A stretch of DNA of 64,000 nucleotides, from contig NZ_JQNR01000005.1 in the NCBI RefSeq assembly GCF_000745345.1, positions 744,001 to 808,000 of the forward strand, in the 5' to 3' direction. Made by a program: the position numbers and the translations under genes. Below, piece by piece: positions 41,229 to 50,315 of this stretch; the first letter of the stretch is position 1, and every line of letters begins with the position of its first letter. Origin of the DNA: Actinacidiphila yeochonensis CN732 (GTDB lineage: Bacteria; Actinomycetota; Actinomycetes; Streptomycetales; Streptomycetaceae). The notes below the pieces were generated by a model, which saw only the letters and a program-made list of their open reading frames with translations, searched no databases and was not told the origin of the DNA.

Positions 41229-41276
41229 TGGGTGGGGGTGGGGGTGGGGATGGGAGTGGAGGTGGGGGTGGGGATG
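41229..41276. repeat. G-rich repeat able to form a G-quadruplex
   Basis: The plus strand carries GGGTGGGGGTGGGGGTGGGG followed by GATGGGAGTGGAGG and GGGGGTGGGG, many G-tracts separated by one or two bases. It lies 30-80 bp upstream of the MBL gene start, so the mRNA of that gene would be C-rich here. Confidence 0.75.
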
Positions 41277-41284
41277 CGGCGTGG

Positions 41285-42250
41285 TCACCGCGTGATGACG
41301 CGTATCGGGGTGCCCGCGGCGTGGGCGAGGACGTCGTCGAGCGCGTCGCGGTAGAAGGTCTCGTAGGTCCCGGCGCTGACGTAGCCGAGATGCGGGGTGA
41401 GCACCGTCCGCGGCACGTCCCGCCAGGCGGAGGCGGCAGGCAGCGGTTCGGTCCAGTGGACGTCCAGAGCGGCTCCGCCCAGGCGCCCGGCTTCCAGGGC
41501 GGCGCGCAGCGCCGGCTCGTCGACCAGGCGGGCCCGCGAGGTGTTGACCAGGAGCGCGTCCGGCCGCATGAGGGCGAGTTCGTCCGGCCCGATGAGCCCG
41601 GCGGTGCGCGGCGAGAGCTGGAGGTGGAGCGTCACCACGTCCGAGGTGGCGAGCAGTTCCCGCTTGCCGACGGGGGCGACGCCCAGGGCCTGCGCGTGCT
41701 GGACGTCGAGGTGGGCGCTCCAGGCGACGACGTCCATGCCGAACGCGAGCCCGACCTGGGCCACGCGGCTTCCCACGTTCCCCAGCCCGATGACTCCGAG
41801 GCGGGCCCCGTGCAGGTCGCGTCCGACGGTCTGCTGCCAGGCGCCGCCGCGCAGGCCGGAGTCCTCGGCGGGGATGGAGCGGGCCAGGGCGTGGATCAGG
41901 CCCCAGGTGAGCTCGGCTGTCGGGGTCAGCCCTGCCGCCCGCGTACCCGACACCACGATTCCCCCGCGCGCGGCGGCGTCCAGGTCGATGGCCGCGTTGC
42001 TCTGGCCGGTGGTGACCAGCAGGCGCAGGTTCGGCAGCGCGTCGAGCACCTCGGCCGGGAAGGCGGTGCGTTCACGCATGGCCACGACGACGTCGAACGG
42101 CCGCAGCGCGGCGACCACCTCCGCCGGGCCGCCCAGGTGCTCGGTGAAGACGGTGAGGCGGGCGCCGTCGGGCAGGGCGCTCCAGTCGGCGTACCGGTGG
42201 GCGGCCTGCTGGTAGTCGTCCAGGATTGCCACGCGGTGGATCTCAGGCAC
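41285..42250 (-). CDS. D-2-hydroxyacid dehydrogenase family protein
   Basis: 321 residues from GTG 42250 (VPEIHRVAILDDYQQAAHRY). The NAD-binding Rossmann motif is GARLGVIGLGNVGSRVA. Catalytic residues: Arg in VNTSRARLVDE, Glu in WTEPLP, and His in TPHLGYVSAG. This is the D-isomer-specific 2-hydroxyacid dehydrogenase family (glyoxylate reductase, phosphoglycerate dehydrogenase and others). It overlaps the MFS gene by 8 bp, indicating an operon. The longer frame to 42508 is out-of-frame reading of the MFS gene tail. Confidence 0.93.
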   Translation of the reverse strand: MPEIHRVAILDDYQQAAHRYADWSALPDGARLTVFTEHLGGPAEVVAALRPFDVVVAMRERTAFPAEVLDALPNLRLLVTTGQSNAAIDLDAAARGGIVVSGTRAAGLTPTAELTWGLIHALARSIPAEDSGLRGGAWQQTVGRDLHGARLGVIGLGNVGSRVAQVGLAFGMDVVAWSAHLDVQHAQALGVAPVGKRELLATSDVVTLHLQLSPRTAGLIGPDELALMRPDALLVNTSRARLVDEPALRAALEAGRLGGAALDVHWTEPLPAASAWRDVPRTVLTPHLGYVSAGTYETFYRDALDDVLAHAAGTPIRVITR

Positions 42251-43661
42251 GAGCGGTCTCCTTCGAAGACGGGTTCTCCCGGTCGGCGCCCGCAGGGGTC
42301 TCGCCGGTTGTGGTCCCGCCGATGGCGGTCCCGTGGGCGGCGGTCTCGCGGACGTCGGACCCGTGGGCGGAAGTCCCGTCCGCGGGGGGCTCGTCCGCGG
42401 GGGTGCGGACGCTCTCGTCGGCCGACGGGTCGGCGAGCGGTTCCTGGGGGCTGGGGCTGCGGAGTTCGAGCACCCAGATCCCGACGCCGACCAGCGCGAC
42501 CACGGCACCGAGCGCGCACACGCCTCCCCAGCCGACGAGCGAGTACAGCGTCGACGCCAGCGCGGAGGAGACGGTGCTCCCGGCGAACGAGGCGACCATG
42601 AGGGCCGTGGTCACCCGGCTGCGCGCGTGCGGGACCCGGCGGTAGAGGGCGCTCTGGTGGCTGATCAGCAGGGTCTGCTGGGCGAGGTTGAGCGCCATGA
42701 TGCCGACGATCAGCGCGATCACGCCGCCCGCGCCGCCGGTGCCGGCGATGGCGAGCACGCCCCAGCTGGCCGTCAGCAGGACGAGTCCGCCGGTCGCCAG
42801 CTGACGGCCGCGGCCGCGGTCCGCCAGCCGGCCGGCCACCACCGCTCCGGCGGCTCCGGCCACTCCGGCCAGGCCGAACAGGCCGATGACGGCGGGGCCG
42901 AATCCGTAGCGCGGGCCGGCGAGCAGGAAGGACGACGCGGTCCACAGGATGGTGAAGCAGCCCATGCCGACCGCGGCCAGGCCCATGCGCCGGCGCAGCA
43001 GCGACTCGGTCCGCACCAGCGTCAGCACCGAGCGCAGCAGTTGGGGGTAGGGGGTGGTCACCGTCGGCGGCACCGGGCGCAGGACCACCCGCAGGATGAC
43101 CGCCAGCGCCACCATCAGGACCGCCGCGAAGACGAACACCAGCCGCCAGCTGCCGTACTGGGCGAGGACTCCGGCGACGGTACGCGCGAGCATGATGCCG
43201 ACGAGCAGCCCGCTCATCACCGTGCCCACCACCGACCCGCGATTGTGGTCGGAGGCCAGCGACGCGGCCATCGGTACCACGATCTGCGAGACGGCGGAGG
43301 TCACGCCGACCAGCGCGGCCGCGACGTACAGCGGGCCCAGCGAGGGCGACACGGCGGCTCCGACGAGGGCGAGGGCGCTCAGACCGAGGAGCACGCTCAC
43401 CAGTCGGCGCCGTTCGAGCACGTCGCCCAGCGGCACGAGCAGCGCCAGCGAGACGGCGTAACCGATCTGGGAAGCGGTGACGACCAGCCCGCCCGCACCC
43501 TCCGAGACCCCCAACGCGCGGGAGATGACTGGCAGCAGCGGCTGCGCGTAGTAGATGTTGGCCACCGCTGCGCCACAGACGACCGCCAGCAGCAGCACGG
43601 TGGTGCGGCGCAGCGGGGGCTGGACGGCGGAACCGTCCCGCCCGAGTTGTGGATTGTTCAT
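42243..43661 (-). CDS. MFS transporter
   Basis: 472 residues from ATG 43661. Twelve predicted membrane helices between about residues 20 and 400, with the MFS loop 2-3 signature LVPLGDVLERRRLV. A hydrophilic Asp/Glu/Gly/Thr-rich tail covers the last 65 residues. The NIYYAQPLLPVISRALGV start is typical of drug-efflux MFS proteins related to YnfM/EmrB-like exporters. An 8-bp inverted repeat (43652-43673) covers the start codon, and a TetR-family gene diverges 189 bp away, so it is probably repressed by that regulator and induced by its substrate. No Shine-Dalgarno is evident; the mRNA may be leaderless. Confidence 0.93.
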   Translation of the reverse strand: MNNPQLGRDGSAVQPPLRRTTVLLLAVVCGAAVANIYYAQPLLPVISRALGVSEGAGGLVVTASQIGYAVSLALLVPLGDVLERRRLVSVLLGLSALALVGAAVSPSLGPLYVAAALVGVTSAVSQIVVPMAASLASDHNRGSVVGTVMSGLLVGIMLARTVAGVLAQYGSWRLVFVFAAVLMVALAVILRVVLRPVPPTVTTPYPQLLRSVLTLVRTESLLRRRMGLAAVGMGCFTILWTASSFLLAGPRYGFGPAVIGLFGLAGVAGAAGAVVAGRLADRGRGRQLATGGLVLLTASWGVLAIAGTGGAGGVIALIVGIMALNLAQQTLLISHQSALYRRVPHARSRVTTALMVASFAGSTVSSALASTLYSLVGWGGVCALGAVVALVGVGIWVLELRSPSPQEPLADPSADESVRTPADEPPADGTSAHGSDVRETAAHGTAIGGTTTGETPAGADRENPSSKETARA

Positions 43662-43673
43662 ACCAGAACAATC
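43652..43673. promoter_or_regulatory. Probable TetR operator over the MFS start
   Basis: GATTGTTC-ATACCA-GAACAATC: 8-bp perfect arms, 6-bp spacer, overlapping the MFS ATG. On the minus strand a TTGACG at about 43692-43697 could be a -35 with the right arm of the palindrome near the -10, so binding would block transcription. Confidence 0.55.
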
Positions 43674-43850
43674 ACTCCACCCCCCGGGGCCCGTCAAGGA
43701 CTTCCAGAAAGATCGATCCATAAGTGGCGCGCGTCACAGGCCGGAGGGGGTGGACCGCAGGTGAGACGGCGGGGCGGGCGGATCGAGGGGCATCGCCAAC
43801 GACTTCCAGATCGGTTATTCTCGAATGCCACGCCATGAAGGAGGTCACCA

Positions 43851-44474
43851 ATGCCCCGGACCGGAAGGCCGCGCGAATTCGACCTCGACGAGGCCCTGGA
43901 CGCCGCACTCCTGGTGTTCTGGGAGCACGGCTACGAGGCGACGTCGGTGGGCCAGCTGCGGGAGGCCACGGGCTTGTCCTCGGGGAGCATCTACGGGGCC
44001 TTCTCCTCCAAGCAGGGCCTGTTCGAGGCCGTCGTGGAGCGCTACGCCACGACGTTCGGGCAGGTCACGGGTCCGGCGTCGTGTCCGGACCTGGCGCCGC
44101 GGGAGGCCGTCGAGCTGACCTTGCGCCAGTCGGTCCTGATGCAGACCGACACCGCCCACCCGCGCGGCTGCCTCCTCGTGTCGTCCGGCGCGCCGGCGCG
44201 GCCGGAGGACCGCCAGATCCGGGAACTGCTCAGCGAACGGCGGTCGAGGGACCGGCGCAACCTGATCGCGTGCGTGCGGCGTGGCATCGACCTCGGCGAG
44301 CTTCCCGCCGACCTGGACGCCGAGGCGCTGGGATCGGCGTTCCACACGTTCCTCGTCGGTATCTCGACGCAGGCGCTGGACGGCGTGCAGCCCGAAACGC
44401 TCGACACGGCCGTCGGCTACCTGATGGGCCTGTGGGACCTCCTCGCCGAACCCCAGCGATCAGCGGAAGCCTGA
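43851..44474 (+). CDS. TetR/AcrR family transcriptional regulator
   Basis: 207 residues with a GGAGG site before the ATG. The N-terminal helix-turn-helix (RPREFDLDEALDAALLVFWE, YEATSVGQLREATGLSSGSI, YGAFSSKQGLFEAVVERY) is classic TetR; the C-terminal part (TAHPRGCLLVSSGAPARP) fits the TetR C-terminal ligand domain seen in NemR/YcdC-like regulators that respond to electrophiles. It diverges from the MFS-dehydrogenase-hydrolase-AKR run, which it probably represses. An electrophile or aldehyde as the inducer would fit the formaldehyde genes next door, but that is inference. Confidence 0.94.
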   Translation: MPRTGRPREFDLDEALDAALLVFWEHGYEATSVGQLREATGLSSGSIYGAFSSKQGLFEAVVERYATTFGQVTGPASCPDLAPREAVELTLRQSVLMQTDTAHPRGCLLVSSGAPARPEDRQIRELLSERRSRDRRNLIACVRRGIDLGELPADLDAEALGSAFHTFLVGISTQALDGVQPETLDTAVGYLMGLWDLLAEPQRSAEA

Positions 44475-44476
44475 GA

Positions 44477-44512
<36 letters not shown>

Positions 44513-44710
44513 GGCACCGGGCACCGCCCACCGAGGCGCCGAGGCACCGGGGCGCCGGCTGCCGGCTCCGCTTGAGCGGGCGCCGGTGATGGGTGTTCGC
44601 TGGAAGGGACCGGTGGTGCGACGACGGAAGCCCCCGGACCCGTGGCACCCTGCCGCCGTACCGCGCCCCGCCCCACCGCGCCCCAGACGGACGTCACGGA
44701 AGTGGTGAAG

Positions 44711-45856
44711 ATGAAAGCCGTCGTGTACGAGAAACCCTTCGCCGTCAGGGTGGCGGAGGTCGATGACCCCTCCGTCCAGCACCCGAACGACGTCGTCGTC
44801 CGCGTCACGTCCAGCGCGATCTGCGGCTCCGACCTGCACATGTACGAGGGCCGCACGGCCGCCGAGGCCGGCATCGTGTTCGGCCACGAGAACCTGGGCG
44901 TCATCGAGGAGACCGGCCCCGGCGTTGCCTCCCTGAAGGTGGGCGACCGGGTGGTCATGCCCTTCAACGTCGCCTGCGGCTTCTGCAAGAACTGCCTGGC
45001 CGGCAACACCGGCTTCTGCCTGACCGTGAACCCCGGGTTCGCCGGGGGCGCCTACGGCTACGTGGCGATGGGCCCGTACCGGGGCGGCCAGGCCGAGCGG
45101 CTGCGGGTGCCGTTCGCCGACTTCAACTGCCTCACGCTGCCCCCGGGCGAGCAGTTCGAGACCGACTTCGTGCTGCTGGCCGACATCTTCCCGACCGGCT
45201 ACCACGGCTGCGAGCTGGCCGGAGTGGCGCCCGGCGAGAGCGTGGCCGTCTACGGCGCCGGGCCGGTCGGCCTGATGGCCGCGTACTCGGCGCTGCTGCG
45301 CGGCGCGGCGAAGGTCTTCGTCGTCGACCGGGTGCCCGAGCGGCTGGCCAAGGCCGAGCAGATCGGGGCCGTGCCGGTCGACTTCACGGCCGGCGACCCG
45401 GCCGGGCAGATCCGCGACCTGACCGGCGACGAGGGCACCGACAAGGGCGTCGACGCGGTCGGCTACCAGGCCCAGGGCCACGAGGGCGGCCGCGAGGAGC
45501 CCGCCGTGGTGCTCAACGCGCTGGTCGACACGGTCCGTCCCACCGGCCGGCTCGGCGTGCCCGGCCTGTACGTGCCCTCCGACCCCGGCGGACCGGACGA
45601 GCACGCCAAGCACGGCCGGCTCCTCGTCTCCATCGGCAAGATGTTCGAGAAGGGCCAGCAGGTGGGCACCGGCCAGTGCAACGTCAAGCGCTACAACCGG
45701 CAGCTGCGCGACCTGATCACCGCCGGCCGGGCCCGGCCCAGCTTCGTGGTCTCCCACGAACTGCCGCTGGAGCAGGCGCCGATGGCGTACGAGAAGTTCG
45801 ACCAGCGGATCGAGGGCTACACCAAGGTGGTGCTGCACCCGGCCCTCGCCGCGTAG
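44711..45856 (+). CDS. fdhA: Glutathione-independent formaldehyde dehydrogenase (Zn-dependent)
   Basis: 381 residues from ATG 44711 (MKAVVYEKPFAVRVAEVDDP). Catalytic zinc ligands in SAICGSDLHMYEGR and FGHENLGV, structural zinc Cys in ACGFCKNCLAGNTGFC, NAD site AVYGAGPVGLMAAYSA. The DIFPTGYHGCELAGV segment and the C-terminal KRYNRQLRDLITAGRA are characteristic of the FdhA group that oxidises formaldehyde with tightly bound NAD and without a thiol cofactor. It is convergent with a mycothiol-linked formaldehyde pathway. Its regulation is not evident. Confidence 0.92.
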   Translation: MKAVVYEKPFAVRVAEVDDPSVQHPNDVVVRVTSSAICGSDLHMYEGRTAAEAGIVFGHENLGVIEETGPGVASLKVGDRVVMPFNVACGFCKNCLAGNTGFCLTVNPGFAGGAYGYVAMGPYRGGQAERLRVPFADFNCLTLPPGEQFETDFVLLADIFPTGYHGCELAGVAPGESVAVYGAGPVGLMAAYSALLRGAAKVFVVDRVPERLAKAEQIGAVPVDFTAGDPAGQIRDLTGDEGTDKGVDAVGYQAQGHEGGREEPAVVLNALVDTVRPTGRLGVPGLYVPSDPGGPDEHAKHGRLLVSIGKMFEKGQQVGTGQCNVKRYNRQLRDLITAGRARPSFVVSHELPLEQAPMAYEKFDQRIEGYTKVVLHPALAA

Positions 45857-45998
45857 CCGGCACCCCGGCACCCCCGGTGCCCCCGACAGGTGGGGGCGGG
45901 CCGGAGCCGTCGGGGACGGCCCGGCCCGTACCGCTCAGCGGCCGTGTCAGCGGCTGCGTCAAGCAACCGCGTTCAGTGGCCGCGTTCAGTGGCCGCGT

Positions 45999-46628
45999 TC
46001 AGTGGCCGCGGGCGATCCACTCCTCCAGGTGCGGAGCCTCCGCGCCGATGGTGGTGGTCTCGCCGTGCCCGGTGCGCACCACCGTCTCCGGGGGCAGCGT
46101 CAGCAGCCGGTCCCGGATCGAGGCGGTGATCGTCGGGAAGTCGCTGAACGACCGGCCCGTGGCGCCCGGCCCGCCGGCGAAGAGGGTGTCACCGGTGAAG
46201 ACGGAGTTCAGGCCCGGCGCGTACAGGCTCACGGCGCCCGGGGTGTGGCCGGGCGTGTGCAGCACGGTCAGCTCCTGACCGGCCACCGTGATCACCTGCC
46301 CGTCGTGCAGCTCGCCGTCGGGGACCACGCCCCGGTTGGTGAGCCGCCACACCTCCAGGTCGGCCGGGTGCATCAGGACGGGCGCGCCGGTCAGCTCGGC
46401 GAGCGCCGGCGCGGCGCCCACGTGGTCGTCGTGGGCGTGGGTGCACACGATCGCCAGCAGCTCGCGGTCGCCGACGGCGGCGGCGATGGCCTCGGCGTCG
46501 TGCGGCGCGTCCAGGACGACGGCCTCGCGGTCGTCGCCGATGATCCACACGTTGTTGTCGACGTCCCAGGAGCCGCCGTCCAGCGAGAACGTGCCCGAGG
46601 TGACCAGCAGGTCGATCGCGGCGCTCAC
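45999..46628 (-). CDS. MBL-fold hydrolase linked to mycothiol-dependent formaldehyde oxidation
   Basis: 209 residues from GTG 46628, overlapping the stop of the upstream dehydrogenase (GTGA). The glyoxalase II-like motif [13 protein letters not shown] (H-x-H-x-D-H), TPGHTPGAV and [12 protein letters not shown] are complete. In actinobacteria this gene is conserved next to S-(hydroxymethyl)mycothiol dehydrogenase and is expected to hydrolyse S-formylmycothiol to formate and mycothiol. The coupling makes that assignment probable. The gene ends within a run of 13-bp repeats (CCGCGTTCAGTGG). Confidence 0.9.
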   Translation of the reverse strand: MSAAIDLLVTSGTFSLDGGSWDVDNNVWIIGDDREAVVLDAPHDAEAIAAAVGDRELLAIVCTHAHDDHVGAAPALAELTGAPVLMHPADLEVWRLTNRGVVPDGELHDGQVITVAGQELTVLHTPGHTPGAVSLYAPGLNSVFTGDTLFAGGPGATGRSFSDFPTITASIRDRLLTLPPETVVRTGHGETTTIGAEAPHLEEWIARGH

Positions 46629-47710
46629 AGCTGCACCACCGAACGCAGCACGTCGCCACCGGCCATCCGCCCGAAGGCCGCTTCCACGTCGCCCAGACCG
46701 ATCGTCTCGCTGACGAAGGCGTCGAGGTCGAGCCGGCCCTGCAGGTAGAGGTCGATCAGCATCGGGAAGTCCCGGGAGGGCAGGCAGTCGCCGTACCAGG
46801 ACGACTTCAGCGCGCCGCCCCGTCCGAAGACGTCCAGCAGCGGCAGTTCGAGCTTCATCTCCGGCGTCGGCACCCCCACCAGCACCACCGTGCCGGCCAG
46901 GTCGCGGGCGTAGAACGCCTGCTTGTACGTCTCCGGGCGGCCCACCGCGTCGATCACCACGTCGGCGCCGAAGCCCTCGGTCAGCTCGCGGATCGCCTCG
47001 ACCGGATCGCCCGCGCCCGCGTCCACCGTGTGGGTGGCGCCCAGGCCGCGCGCGCCGGCGAGCTTGCGCTCGTCGAGGTCGACGGCGATGATCCGGGACG
47101 CGCCCGCCAGCCGCGCGCCGAGCACCGCCGCGCTGCCGACACCGCCGCAGCCGATCACCGCGACGGAGTCGCCGCGGCCCACGTTGCCGGTGTTCAGCGC
47201 CGCGCCCAGACCCGCCATCACACCGCAGCCGAGCAGCCCGGCCGCCGCCGGCGAGGCCGCCGGGTCGACCTTCGTGCACTGGCCGGCCGCCACCAGCGTC
47301 TTCTCCGCGAACGCGCCGATGCCGAGCGCCGGGGACAGCTCCGTGCCGTCGAGCAGCGTCATCTTCTGCGTGGCGTTGTGGGTGGCGAAGCAGTACCACG
47401 GCCGTCCGCGCCGGCAGGCCCGGCAGGTGCCGCACACCGCACGCCAGTTGAGCACCACGAAATCGCCGGGCGCCACCTCGTCCACGCCCTCGCCGACCGA
47501 CTCCACCACACCGGCCGCCTCATGGCCGAGCAGGAACGGGAACTCGTCGTTGATCCCGCCCTCCCGGTAGTGCAGGTCGGTGTGGCACACCCCGCACGCC
47601 TGCACCCGCACCACCGCCTCCCCGGGGCCGGGGTCGGGCACCACGATCGTCTCGATCCCGACCGGCTGCCCCTTGCCGCGGGCGACCACCCCGGCGACCT
47701 GCTGTGCCAT
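46625..47710 (-). CDS. S-(hydroxymethyl)mycothiol dehydrogenase
   Basis: 361 residues from ATG 47710 ([20 protein letters not shown]). Catalytic Zn: [15 protein letters not shown] and [14 protein letters not shown]. Structural Zn: [20 protein letters not shown], a feature of the mycothiol-linked class. NAD site [16 protein letters not shown]. It oxidises the formaldehyde-mycothiol adduct to S-formylmycothiol, the actinobacterial counterpart of glutathione-dependent ADH3. It forms an operon with the MBL hydrolase. Mycothiol is the low-molecular-weight thiol of actinobacteria, consistent with the organism assignment. Confidence 0.93.
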   Translation of the reverse strand: MAQQVAGVVARGKGQPVGIETIVVPDPGPGEAVVRVQACGVCHTDLHYREGGINDEFPFLLGHEAAGVVESVGEGVDEVAPGDFVVLNWRAVCGTCRACRRGRPWYCFATHNATQKMTLLDGTELSPALGIGAFAEKTLVAAGQCTKVDPAASPAAAGLLGCGVMAGLGAALNTGNVGRGDSVAVIGCGGVGSAAVLGARLAGASRIIAVDLDERKLAGARGLGATHTVDAGAGDPVEAIRELTEGFGADVVIDAVGRPETYKQAFYARDLAGTVVLVGVPTPEMKLELPLLDVFGRGGALKSSWYGDCLPSRDFPMLIDLYLQGRLDLDAFVSETIGLGDVEAAFGRMAGGDVLRSVVQL

Positions 47711-48135
47711 GTCCGTTTGCCTCTCCGTCGCTTGCTTCGTCGCATCTTTCCAGCTTCCTCCGCATCCTCCCTCCGGACGGTCCGCCCGCGCGACTCCGCC
47801 CCGCCGCACGGCGCCTCGGGCTCCTCCCCGCGGGGTTCCGCAAGCCGAATGCCGCCACCGAGGTCCGCCGCCGCGTGCCGCCGCCGAATGCCGCCACCGA
47901 GGCGCACCGCCGCGTGCCGCCGCCGCGCCGCGTGCCACGCGTGCCACGCGTGCCACGCGTGCCACGCGTGCCGCCGCCGTGTACGCCCAGCGCCCGGCTG
48001 GAGACGCCCGGAACCCGGGCGTACGCGGCGGGGCGCGCGGGGAGACACGAGGAGAGCGGGCGCGCGCCGGGACCGGGGCACGCCGCCGGTGTCGGAGGCG
48101 GGTCCCGGAGGACCGGCCGCGAAGGAGGTGTCACC
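47711..48135. repeat. Intergenic repeats between divergent genes
   Basis: 425 bp without a gene. It holds two copies of a 39-bp direct repeat beginning GCCGAATGCCGCCACCGAGG (near 47844 and 47883) and four exact tandem copies of the 9-bp unit GTGCCACGC (47932-47967), each junction creating an ACGCGT site. Open frames through here are repeat artefacts. The promoters of the dehydrogenase (minus) and the SpoIIE fusion (plus) must lie in this stretch. Confidence 0.75.
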
Positions 48136-49989
48136 GTGGTGGAAGACCCGCTGCTCAGGGTGTGCGGGGTCGCCAAGCGCTTCGGCGCCGTACAGGCTCT
48201 CACCGGGGTGGATCTGGAGGTCGGCGCCGGCGAGGTGGTCGGCCTGGTCGGTGCCAACGGCGCCGGGAAGTCGACGCTGGTCAAGGCGGTCGCCGGGGTG
48301 CACCGCCCGGACGACGGCAGGATCGAGTGGAAGGGCCGGCGGGTCGACCTGCGGCACCCGCGTGACGCGCAGCGGCTCGGCATCGCCACCGTCCACCAGG
48401 ACCAGTCGCTGTGCGGCAACCTCGACACCGTCGAGAACCTCTTCCTCGGCCGCCCGCTGCGCCGCTTCGGCCTGGTCGACACGGTGGAGATGGAGCGCCG
48501 TTCCCGGGCACTGCTGGACTCCCTCGGTGTGCCGGTGCCCAGCCTGCGGGTGCCGGTCGCCTCGCTCTCCGGGGAGCAGCGGCAGGGCGTGGCCGTCGCC
48601 AAGGCGCTGGTCGGCCGGCCCGAGCTGGTGGTCCTGGACGAGCCCACCGCGGGGCTCGGCCCGGACCAGGCCGCGCAGGTCCTCGACCTGATCCGGCGGC
48701 TGCGCGAGCGGCGGCTCGGGGTGCTGCTGGTCAGTCACGAGATGGACGAGGTACGGGCGGTCTGCGACCGGATCGCGGCGCTGCGGCTCGGCCGCAACAC
48801 GGGCGTGTTCGAGCCCCGGTACAGCACCCAGGAGCAGCTGGACGCGGCCGTCACCGGCAGCCAGGCGATGGCCGTCAGCCTCCAGCGGAGCCTGCTGCCG
48901 CACGGCCTGCCGGAGCAGAGCGCGCTGGAGGTCGCCCACCGCTACCTGCCGGCGCGGGCGGGGGTGGGCGGCGACTGGTTCGACGTGGTGCCGCTGCCCG
49001 GGACGCGGGTGGCGCTGGTGGTCGGGGACGTCGTCGGGCACGGCCTGCACGCGGCGGCCACGATGGGGCGGCTGCGTACGGCCGTCCACAACTTCTCGAT
49101 GCTCGACCTGCCGCCGGACGAGTTGCTGGCGCACCTCTCGGAGCTGGCCGGCCGGATCGACGCGGACGCGACGGCCGGCGCCGGCAGCGTTCCGGTCACC
49201 GGCGCGACCTGCCTGTACGCGATCTACGACCCGGTCTCGCGGATCTGCCAGATGGCCCGCGCCGGCCACCTGCCGCCGGTCCTGGTCCGCCCCGACGGCA
49301 CCGCGGAGATCCTCGACCTGCCGGCCGGGCCGCCGCTCGGCCTGGGCAGCCTGCCGTTCGAGGCGGCCGAGTTCGAGCTGCCCGAGGACAGCAGGCTGGT
49401 GCTCTACACCGACGGCCTGGTCGAGGACCGCCGCCGGGACATCGACGTCGGCATGGAGCTGCTGCGCGCCGCGGTGTCCGGTCCGGGCCGCGACCCCGGG
49501 GAGACCTGCGACGCCGTCCTGGGCGCCCTGCTGCCGGAGGTGCCGCGTGACGACGTGGCGCTGCTGGTGGCCAGGACCCGCGCGCTGCCGGCGCGGGACG
49601 TGGTGCGGTGGCGGGCGCCGGCCGACCCGGCGGCGGTCGCCGAGGTGCGCGACCGGGCCAGCCGGCAGCTGGCCGCGTGGCGGCTGGAGGAGCTGGCGTT
49701 CACCACGGAGCTGCTGCTCAGCGAGCTCGTCACCAACGCGATCCGCTACGCCTCGGGGCCGATAGAGGTGCGGATGCTGCGCGACACCGCGCTGGTCTGC
49801 GAGGTCTCCGACACCTCCAGCACCTCGCCGCACCTGCGGTACGCCGCCACCACCGACGAGGGCGGCCGCGGCCTCTTCCTGGTCGCCCAGCTCGCCGAGC
49901 ACTGGGGGACGCGCTACACGCCCGGCGGCAAGATCGTCTGGGCCGAGCAGCGCATCCCGGTCCCTCGCGCGGAGCGGGCCGCCGGCTGA
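48136..49989 (+). CDS. ABC ATPase fused to SpoIIE phosphatase and a histidine-kinase-like ATPase
   Basis: 617 residues from GTG 48136 with a GGAGG site 7 bases upstream. Residues 1-255: a sugar-importer type ABC nucleotide-binding domain (VGANGAGKST near 39, SLSGEQRQGVAVAKAL signature near 143, VVLDEPTAGL Walker B, VSHEMDEV). Residues 275-480: PP2C/SpoIIE serine phosphatase (GVGGDWFDVVPL, VGDVVGHGLHAA, YTDGLVEDRR). Residues 490-605: HATPase of the anti-sigma kinase type (LSELVTNAIRYASG, DEGGRGLFLVAQLAEHWG). No membrane or binding-protein partner is adjacent. The last two domains suggest control of an anti-sigma/anti-anti-sigma switch; the ABC domain may act as a nucleotide-dependent sensor. 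The three-domain order is unusual. Confidence 0.9.
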   Translation: MVEDPLLRVCGVAKRFGAVQALTGVDLEVGAGEVVGLVGANGAGKSTLVKAVAGVHRPDDGRIEWKGRRVDLRHPRDAQRLGIATVHQDQSLCGNLDTVENLFLGRPLRRFGLVDTVEMERRSRALLDSLGVPVPSLRVPVASLSGEQRQGVAVAKALVGRPELVVLDEPTAGLGPDQAAQVLDLIRRLRERRLGVLLVSHEMDEVRAVCDRIAALRLGRNTGVFEPRYSTQEQLDAAVTGSQAMAVSLQRSLLPHGLPEQSALEVAHRYLPARAGVGGDWFDVVPLPGTRVALVVGDVVGHGLHAAATMGRLRTAVHNFSMLDLPPDELLAHLSELAGRIDADATAGAGSVPVTGATCLYAIYDPVSRICQMARAGHLPPVLVRPDGTAEILDLPAGPPLGLGSLPFEAAEFELPEDSRLVLYTDGLVEDRRRDIDVGMELLRAAVSGPGRDPGETCDAVLGALLPEVPRDDVALLVARTRALPARDVVRWRAPADPAAVAEVRDRASRQLAAWRLEELAFTTELLLSELVTNAIRYASGPIEVRMLRDTALVCEVSDTSSTSPHLRYAATTDEGGRGLFLVAQLAEHWGTRYTPGGKIVWAEQRIPVPRAERAAG

Positions 49990-50315
49990 TCGGGCCGTCG
50001 GCTGATCGGACCGTCGGCTGATCAGGCCGTCGGCCAAGAAGTCCCCCTGCCGATCGCACTCGGCCGTCCGACCGCTGATCGCCCTGGGTCGGCCACCGAT
50101 GATCGCCCTGGGTCGGCCGACCGCCGGCCGAGCGGCGCCTTTCGTGGCGGAGGGCGTCCGGACCGCCACGCGGAGTGGGGTGCCGGGCGGGGTTCCGGGC
50201 GGCGTTCCGGTCCGGCGGGGGCTCCGGCGCGCGTTCGGGCCGCCGACTGACTACGTTGGGAGTACGGACGGATGTGACCGTGGTCACACCCACTGTCGAG
50301 CAACGGAGCTTGATC
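49990..50315. repeat. Intergenic tandem repeats with TGATC cores
   Basis: 326 bp. Three copies of a 16-bp unit CGGCTGATCGGGCCGT (about 49984-50032) and two copies of a 19-bp unit TGATCGCCCTGGGTCGGCC (near 50077 and 50100). The promoter of the VOC gene should lie after 50230. No gene is supported. Confidence 0.65.

Noticed and set aside
41199-41288. His-Pro-rich N-terminal extension of the MBL hydrolase
   Set aside because: Encoded by a G/C-rich simple repeat, absent from the family, and lies beyond the better ATG at 41198.
42251-42508. N-terminal extension of the D-2-hydroxyacid dehydrogenase
   Set aside because: Out-of-frame reading of the MFS tail; Pro/Arg/Thr-rich without similarity.
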